From Ceratorhiza oryzae-sativae (Eukaryota > Basidiomycota > Agaricomycetes > Cantharellales > Ceratobasidiaceae), in the NCBI GenBank assembly GCA_030998015.1, contig JARWMV010000232.1, forward strand, positions 124,001 through 188,000: 64,000 nucleotides of DNA, given 5' to 3'. The notes beneath the pieces are model-generated. The model searched no databases. It was not told the DNA's origin and saw only the letters and a program-made list of their open reading frames with translations. The translations under genes were made by a program, and so were the position numbers. How positions within the stretch are numbered: position 1 is the first letter of the stretch; every line of letters begins with the position of its first letter. This document shows positions 57,266 to 64,000 of the stretch, piece after piece.

Positions 57266-58699
57266 TGGTGACGGGGGTAACTATGAGATACTGCAATGAA
57301 CCCCACGCGGGTTTTATAGCAGCGTTCGAACCAGCCAAATCATAACGGGAAGCGGAGCCGATCAGGTCGAATCCCCGAGTTAGGAGCCGTTTATGCGCCC
57401 TTTTGTTCGTTGGATGACAATCTCGGGTTTTAGTGGAGCAAACGTGACTACCCCGTGTTCGCGTTTTTAAAGGCATTGGGTGAGGGTAGATTTGACCTAG
57501 ACGTGAACCATTTTTCGCGTGAGCCACACGCACGTTCGTCGTAGGAAAACCGGGTTATGGGGCCCTGTGAAGCTATTTTCAATAGGTACAGAGAGCGATA
57601 TTTGATGAGCCAAATAAGTGTAATGGGGTGCATATACCTAATTGGCCCGTCTCATAAAACAATTGGATCTAAGTTGATATTTTGATTAGCACGGATTTAT
57701 GTTACTCTCATGACTTAGCTTGAATACCAGTTCGTCGGGTTTCTAGGTATCTTCTGCCGCTTCGCTTTCTCATCAAAGCAAGCACCGGGTCTTGGGCAAG
57801 TGCTTATTGTGGTCACATATGCGCTAGTTCCCTCCGCAGTAGGAGAAGAGGAAGTGCATCGGAACCGGCGGAGTTGTGAATGTTGCACTATCACGGGATT
57901 GGCCACGGCGCTTATCCCACCTGGCACTGGCGAGTGTGTTGGTGCCCCCCAGTACCCACACGCCTTCCTGCAATCGCTTTTGTCCCGCTTAGCCGCCCCT
58001 CCACAACCGGCGCACATTTATTGGCAGTTAATCATTCCACAGTGACCCACTCACTAAAGAGAGCCTCTCGCTGCTCGGGACCAGCGCCCCCTTGTGTCCG
58101 CAGTTCTTCGCCAGTCGACGAACCTATATACCGTTTCAGCACTGTATCCTACACGGCTATATTCCCTCCTCCCATTCATGTGGTCCGATAAAAGTAGCTC
58201 CTTGGTGATTTTATTAAACCCTACGCCTCGAAGCAGGCCTAAGCAACTAGAATGAGGCCTGAATCTATGGTCCTACGCAATGCTAGCTTTCAGGAGTGGG
58301 GCAGATTCGGGGTCAGCTATACCAAGGGAAGCCTAATATGATGGAGAAAATTGTGGTCGGGACCAAGGCTCCGCAGCCAAAGGAGTATTGCGACATGCTC
58401 CACGCCGCCTATCCAACTTTTGACTACTCAGACCTGGATTAAAATACAGCCATAGCCTCAAAATGTGCCCACCCATGCGCTCCCACAAAACGGGACATTT
58501 TGGATATACGGAGTGAGCAAGGGCTCCCACTTTAGGCTTCCGAGAGGCCCAGTTGTACAACAGAGTTCTCAGTGCTCGAAAAGGAGCTCGTTGACCAGAA
58601 AAAGAAGCGCAAGTTTATTTATGCTATCCAAATGCACCGTTGAACCGAGTGTATCGACTTAGATGCGTGTCAGGATTAATTCGATGCTCTACTGCGATT
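57266..58699. other. Intergenic upstream of P450 and of membrane protein gene
   Basis: About 1.4 kb with only short, unsupported frames. The first exon of the membrane protein gene may lie at its right end. Confidence 0.4.
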
Positions 58700-59638
58700 T
58701 GTTCTATAAAACTTGTCGTTGAATATGGCCATAGGGGATTTGAAGTCGCGATCCCTGAGACACCCCCTATCAAACCTGGTCATGGTATAACAGCTTGGAA
58801 TCAGAGGTCTTTCAACTACTGGTTGTCCAACCACCACCTCGCTCTCAGCTTGTCTGCATGTCTGCTACTATTTGGCCCAAAATATGGGGGAACTGGGAGT
58901 TGTTTGTATTTATCACACCGTTTATGCTATCCTTAATAACCGGCATACGTCCCGTTACTTCATTATTTCTCCTTACTGGCATGCATTACCCAGTCGGTAT
59001 TATTTCCGGTTGGGAGAGCGCTCAGGATACGACTATCTTGGCTCGTGAGTAATAATCTCATACTCACGCTGGACAAGACGCTAACGATGCCCTTCGATGT
59101 ATTCTCGCAGACACGACCCAAGCATTGTTCGTCGCTACTCTGGCCCTATGGATTTGGAATGTGGTAACAAAAATATTCTTCGTTTTTGATAGTAACTCTT
59201 GATTTTGTTCGGGACCATTGGAAGTATGCTAATGATCCTTCTATCCAAGGCTATCTTCGCGCCTGCAAAGTGCCTACGCTTTCCGATATCAAGCCTGTTT
59301 CGCTGCCGTTCAAGCTTGACTCCAGCGCCGCGCTCAAATCTAATCGATTATTCGAAAAGCCTGGCCTCTCGATGGCATCCATTCATCTTCCGCTATCGTT
59401 CTCGGTTTCGACCGTTTTGACAGAGGTTTATTGTCGTACGCCCGCGGGTTCAGAAATGGGAGAAATGAATTATGCAGAGAAGGGGTCGGCGGTTGAGTCG
59501 GATCAGGATAGCCGCCGTGATGATTTTGCCTATCGTGGCGGCGGAGAGTGGAGCTCAATTCCTAGTGTGACCATCGGTGGCAATACCTCCACAACCAACG
59601 GAGTTCAGTCAACGAAGGCTTCATATCGACGTCGGTGA
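58700..59638 (+). CDS. Multi-pass membrane protein of unknown function (5' end uncertain)
   Basis: Exons read YGHRGFEVAIPETPPIKPGH, AWNQRSFNYWLSNHHLALSL and ACLLLFGPKYGG. After one missing G in the run near 58890 they continue as NWELFVFITPFMLSLITGIR, PVTSLFLLTGMHYPVGIISG and WESAQDTTILA. After a short intron come QALFVATLALWIWNV and, after another, DFVRDHWKYANDPSIQGYL. Three or four hydrophobic segments make a membrane protein likely. The last 130 residues are a hydrophilic, Ser/Glu-rich tail ending TKASYRRR. The RPVTSLFLL...HYPxGIISGW pattern seems to belong to a fungal family of unknown role. I could not find the start codon. Confidence 0.55.
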
Positions 59639-59734
59639 ATATTTTGTCTGTCTTTGTCTGTCTTTGAAAATCAAATGTGTAGCCTGTCTTATGTTGTGTC
59701 GTGAGGTGGGGGGATGTGGCTAGAAGCAGCGAGG

Positions 59735-59740
59735 CACGTG
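59735..59740. promoter_or_regulatory. CACGTG E-box 1 upstream of RGP1
   Basis: 90 bp before the RGP1 start codon at 59830; one of a pair. Confidence 0.4.
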
Positions 59741-59777
59741 GCTCCAGGAACTGGCGCTTGATGAATAGACTACCCAT

Positions 59778-59783
59778 CACGTG
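59778..59783. promoter_or_regulatory. CACGTG E-box 2 upstream of RGP1
   Basis: TCACGTGG, 47 bp before the RGP1 start codon; 43 bp from the first copy. Confidence 0.4.
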
Positions 59784-59829
59784 GTCCCTAGGCTCTTATT
59801 TCTTGACATCGTGGACAAGCCCGACTAAA

Positions 59830-62800
59830 ATGGATGACGACGAAGGCGATGTGCGGGTTCGGGTTGAACCTAGCGCCTCTCACTATCATGCTGGCGAGAC
59901 TGCAGTATTCACCATCAGCTTTACCAACACGCGGGCGGCTCCTGTGGCCCATACTCCTCGCCCTGGTCTCTCTCGAACCACGTCGGCCGAGGGCCAGCTC
60001 GCGATGTACGGACGCATAAAAGGACATCGAAGAGCTATCAGCTCTGTTAGCGAAGCCAGGATGGCACGCCCACCAACAAGTCCTGGCCTGCGACGACAGG
60101 CTCCACCGACAATGCATAGATACACACCCTCGTCGTTGTCTTCCTCCTCGAGTTCGTCCCAGCCGGATACTCCTAGACACGGTCTAATAGGAACGGGGAA
60201 AAACACAAACGGAGAGTCTCGTCTGCACTCTGTGCGCTCGCTCAGTGTCGCTATTACCTCACACGATGCGTTTCATGAGCTGGACGGTGTCCTCGCTCTC
60301 AATGGGTCCGGAACGCCTACAACGCCAGTGGGATCGCGTCGTGAGTCTATTTCAATCAATTCTTTAATCAAGCTAATGTTTTTTCCCAGCTCCGGTGCCC
60401 AAACGCTCACGCACCTCGACTGGCATTCCACAATCTCACCCGCATGCGCGCAAAGACTCTGCCGCACTCGATGGCGCATTCACATCATTGTCATCCATCC
60501 ACAAACTTCCTGCGACGCCCTCCACGTCTACATTCGCCATGTCGCTTGCTCCTATAACCGAATCAGGTTCCTCCGACTCGATTGCTCCTTCACCTCTCGG
60601 ACCGGGACGTGACAAATTCAGTCACCTTGGTCCAGCCCGCCGAGCATCTACACCATCCCTCTCTATTCAGGCTCCCACACCTCCATCTGCTTCTCCCTCC
60701 GCCTTATACAACTTTTACCCATACCCGGAAGCGCCTTCTCCGGTCACCCCGCTCAACGACAACTCGGCTCTCATTCTACTGGCACATACCCAACTAACTG
60801 GAACACTTTCACTCGAGCCTCCTTCTGCTGCACTAGCCGCTACCTGGCGTTCAGCCGAAATAGGGACAGGCCGCCGAGTGGTTGGTGGCGGGAGAGTGGG
60901 AATAGGCGTATCTCATCCACGTACAAGACCTCGTGCGGCGTCGGGTGTGGGAGGATGGTTCGGCCTCTCATCAGGGTCGAGCATTGACCTAGGTGGGATG
61001 GGGGTCAGCGCAGCCTTGGGACTGGGAGGCCTAGCTTCGGCTGGAAGCTCCACAGCATCATTGGCCAGTGCGCCCCCGGATTCACCCTCTACCCGGCCTT
61101 TGAACGGGCGGAGAGGGCACCAGCGCGCTACATCGATGGCAAGTTTTATCCCTGGAATGGCGAGTATAAGCGCGCTCTTGAGTGGAGATGATTCTTCGAG
61201 CGACGGGCACCGCCGAGACGGCGCAATGGGTGGTAGTAGTGCTAATGGATCTGTTGCCACTGATGGCATGGGTCTGAGTGCAACTGTTGAAGAAGGAGTT
61301 TTTCCTGTCTTGGAGACACAACCGAGTGTTTTAGCTGTCGATTTAACACTCCAACCCGGAGAATCTCGATCTTGTATGTCGGATTTGCTTTGACCTCCGA
61401 GGCAATTATTTACATTTCGAGCGCAGATACCTACACGATCACTCTTCCCTCCGCTCTTCCTCCCTCGTTCCGGGGAAAATACTTCCGACTGACCTATCAT
61501 CTCGTCGTGGGCACCACTCGTCCTGATACTCAGCCCGACGCAGGCCAGCTTCGACGTATTATCCGTGTCCCGATTCGGATGTACAACCACGTAGCCGGTG
61601 CGTGTCATTTGCGCAGTTTGTTTGTGCGTCCCTGATTTTTGCTGTTGTAGTGGGACAACTGGCGAGACCGTACGATCTGATGTGGCCTCTGGCGAGAAGG
61701 CGGGAGGGCCCGATGTTGGTTGGACGGGTAGAGGAGGGGAACGACGTGGTCAACGATAGGGAGAATGGGTTTGGTGAGTCCAGCTTCGGAAGGTTTGTAT
61801 ATACATTGGTATTGACTCTCCCCAGCACAAATATCGGCGAATCCAACTCCGTTCGACAAGAACAAGATCACTCGCGGGGAACTACAGGCTATGCAAAACG
61901 ACTCCTGGCAACGACTGCGAATGGACTTGTTGAAGGGATGAACGGACTGAAACTAAACGGCACCACCAACACGTATGATGACGACGAAGGCGCAGATATG
62001 AGCTGTAGGGATGCTGTCGAAGTCGTGACCCGGCATTCTAAAAAAGGTAGGACAGTTTTACGTTGTTGTTTTTTTCTCTATAAATTGTTGCTAATCGGGA
62101 TTGGGACAGTCTCATTTGACATCGCCAAAGACGGCCAGACTGTAGCTGTTGTTACGTTTGTCAAGGCTGCGTACCGATTGGGCGAGACTGTGCTTGCTGC
62201 GATAGAGTTCAATGACCCAACCATGGAAGGGAGGGTGTTGAAGGTATTTTCTCCTTTTCTCATGCTATTGTACCGAATCTAATATTCTGGTCTGATCATA
62301 GTACTCTGCAACACTTGAATCGACTGAATCTCTGGCTCTTCACACCCCTGCTCCACAAACGCGAAAATATGCAGAACACCATGCGGCGCTAGCGCTTGGG
62401 ACACAGCGCGCGGCGTTTTCGTTGGACATTCCGAGCGACGGGACGCCTTCATTCGGCCTGGTTTTGAACCCGGCTCCCGCTCAGCCGAACGGCAAAGGCT
62501 TGCCCAATGGCAATTATCGAGGGTTCAAGGTCGAAGGCGGCCTTCAATGGCGCATCCGTATGGCGCTTGTTGTCTGCATGAGCCCACCCGCTCGATCTCG
62601 ACACATGGCACGCGACGGGCCAGGAAACGAGTGGGGCGAAGCTTGGCGCGCGACGAGTGATCTGGCGCCGCTTGGGCCCGCTACAGAATCCGGAGGAGCG
62701 AGCGAGAGCTGGGGGTCGTTCTTTGGTCGATGGACTGGCGAGGAAGGTACTGAAACCGAAGAAGAAAAATGGGTCAAGCTGAAGCTCGAGACTCTCGAAT

Positions 62801-62871
62801 GCGAACTACCGATTACTGTATTTCCGGGAAGTACCGCGTACCAGCCGAGCGGGTTTGATACTTGGGCTTAG
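59830..62871 (+). CDS. RGP1: Rgp1-like subunit of the Ric1-Rgp1 GEF complex
   Basis: Partner of Ric1 in the exchange factor for the Golgi Rab Ypt6, needed for endosome-to-Golgi return. The start MDDDEGDVRVRVEPSASHYH then AGETAVFTISFTNTRA is the arrestin-like N-terminal strand region. A long Ser/Pro/Thr-rich insert (MHRYTPSSLSSSSSSSQPDT and beyond) spans about residues 50-470. The conserved core resumes as VFPVLETQPSVLAVDLTLQP, then YTYTITLPSALPPSFRGKYF, RLTYHLVVGTTRPDTQ, RIIRVPIRMYNHV, QLARPYDLMWPLARRREGP, VSFDIAKDGQTVAVVTFVKA and AYRLGETVLAAIEFNDPTME. It ends YQPSGFDTWA. The order LETQPS...SFRGK...RxPIRMYNH...FDIxKDG is the Rgp1 signature. Several GT-AG introns. The first ATG in frame is at 59830. 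Confidence 0.88.
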
Positions 62872-63349
62872 TTGGAGTGTTGGCTGCTATTAGTTGTAAA
62901 GTATCGATCGTTTCGTAGCTGTATACTGGGATGTTGTAGTGATGTAATCTCTATAGACATTTTGTTTTAGCTTTATGTACGATTTTTGTAGAGTATTGAT
63001 CGGATCGTGATCAGTGGAGGCTGACTAAGCCAAATGAAAATCTTAGCCTTGGCAGAGCGGGTCTGGCTTGGGTCCCTTTTATAGGATGGGGATTTTGGAG
63101 ACAATGTGGTTGCTGTCTGACAATGTGGGTATTGCTAATAGCTCGAGTTCTATGACGTTGGCAAAGCAGCCGATTCTATTCACCGCCAGCCCCAGAGCTC
63201 TAGACCGCTAACATGCATTCCATTTTCATTTAATGTCATCTCGGAGTATTCCATAAGGGTATTCCGCTACCTACCCGTTTCAGCCTTTACGACTGACTCC
63301 CTCGGCACACACAACCCGAGGTTGACTCTCACCTCTGAACAAAAAAAGC
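62872..63349. other. RGP1 3' region and transporter promoter
   Basis: About 480 bp, no gene supported. Confidence 0.5.
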
Positions 63350-64000
63350 ATGCCGAGCGCGAACACTCTCATTTGGATATCGGCCAAGCCGTTGCTCAAA
63401 CTGTAAGCAGCTGCAAGGGAAGCCACGACTCAAGTTTCTCATGTCGGGTTCTAGTGTGATTACTACTTCGTTTGGTTACTTCCTAACGAAAGCAGACTTG
63501 TTTAGTGCCGTTGCGGCGAGAGGGGCGGGACAAGTTCTACTCGTAGGTGTCTTGTTTAACCTTTTGGGCTGGCAAGCGTTCATCGAGCTTTTCAACAGAA
63601 CATATTCCTTCCATCGCTTCTCTTCTCAAAGATTGTCTCCGGGTTTACAACGCAGAACATTGTCGCTCTAGGTTCTTTTCCCCTCCTCCCTTCTTACCAA
63701 CAAACGTTGATCTTACGTTTATGACTAATTATTCTAGGCCCGCTTATCTTGATAGCATGTATCTACCAGCTTTACGGGCTGTTTGTCGGTTGGGCAATTA
63801 GGGCAGTGTTCTGGGTGCCCCGCCGTTTCCACAATGGTATTTTGGTTGCTGGCGCGTGGAGCAACTGGGGAGACCTTCGTAAGCATCCCATAATCTATTA
63901 TGACCAAATTTTATATAACATTCCTTCTGGTTAGCCACTGCCGTAATCATGTCCATGACCGCAAGCGCCCCATTCTCCAAGGGTGACTCGGACATTGCGT
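63350..64000 (+). CDS. Auxin efflux carrier family transporter, 5' part (cut by window end)
   Basis: Start MPSANTLIWISAKPLLKL at 63350. Spliced across GT-AG introns it continues VITTSFGYFLTKADLFSAVA, ARGAGQVLL, NIFLPSLLFSKIVSGFTTQN and IVAL. Then come GPLILIACIYQLYGLFVGWA, IRAVFWVPRRFHNGILVAGA, WSNWGDL and TAVIMSMTASAPFSKGDSD. The NxxLPxLLFSKIV and GxxxAGAWSNWGDLPTA patterns are typical of fungal PIN-like/auxin-efflux-carrier membrane proteins (ten helices when complete). In fungi the substrate is generally unknown, and family members sit in the ER or plasma membrane. The remaining half lies beyond 64000. Confidence 0.85.

Overview
This window is nuclear DNA from a filamentous basidiomycete. 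Genes are compact, broken by many introns of about 45-60 bp, on both strands, often with less than 110 bp between divergent start codons. The gene content (Ric1/Rgp1, an Mdv1-type fission adaptor, an RSC bromo/BAH subunit, UBR1, an R. solani-style F-box/LRR fragment, P450s, a hAT element) fits Agaricomycetes. A Rhizoctonia/Ceratobasidium relative is my best guess, by inference only.

Layout. 0.4-3.7 kb: BCP1/BCCIP and a short-form tRNase Z (+). 4.0-5.8 kb: HMG-box transcription factor (-). 7.1-10.6 kb: uridine phosphorylase (-), peroxisomal-type 2,4-dienoyl-CoA reductase (-), APC11 RING subunit (+). 10.8-13.8 kb: PEBP protein, a TOM6-like small membrane protein and a Rab-like GTPase with a very large internal insert (all -). 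15.1-21.1 kb: RSC1/2-like chromatin remodeller subunit and Mdv1/Caf4-like WD40 protein (-). 21.1-24.1 kb: membrane/secreted protein (+) and aldehyde dehydrogenase (-). 24.5-29.7 kb: a pyridoxamine-phosphate-oxidase-family gene split by a 4,028-bp hAT transposon with a perfect 8-bp target duplication and an apparently intact transposase. 30.6-31.9 kb: decayed F-box/LRR gene. 32.6-44.4 kb: two CAND1 paralogues in the same orientation with a short-chain dehydrogenase between them. 44.5-50.2 kb: UBR1 N-recognin, head to head with the second CAND1. 50.5-57.3 kb: a P450 pseudogene, an unknown protein and a second P450. 58.7-62.9 kb: a multi-pass membrane protein and RGP1. 63.35 kb to the end: an auxin-efflux-carrier family transporter cut by the window edge.

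The genes do not form one pathway. Several serve ubiquitin control (APC11, CAND1, UBR1, F-box) or membrane traffic and organelles (Rab, Rgp1, Mdv1, TOM6-like), but such linkage is ordinary.

The main observations are the hAT-interrupted gene whose frame can be followed across the insertion, three probable GC-AG introns, a consistent set of single-base deletions in otherwise conserved genes (probably base-calling errors), the Rab insert, the divergent CAND1 copy, and CACGTG motifs close to several start codons. I did not find a convincing new multi-gene system.
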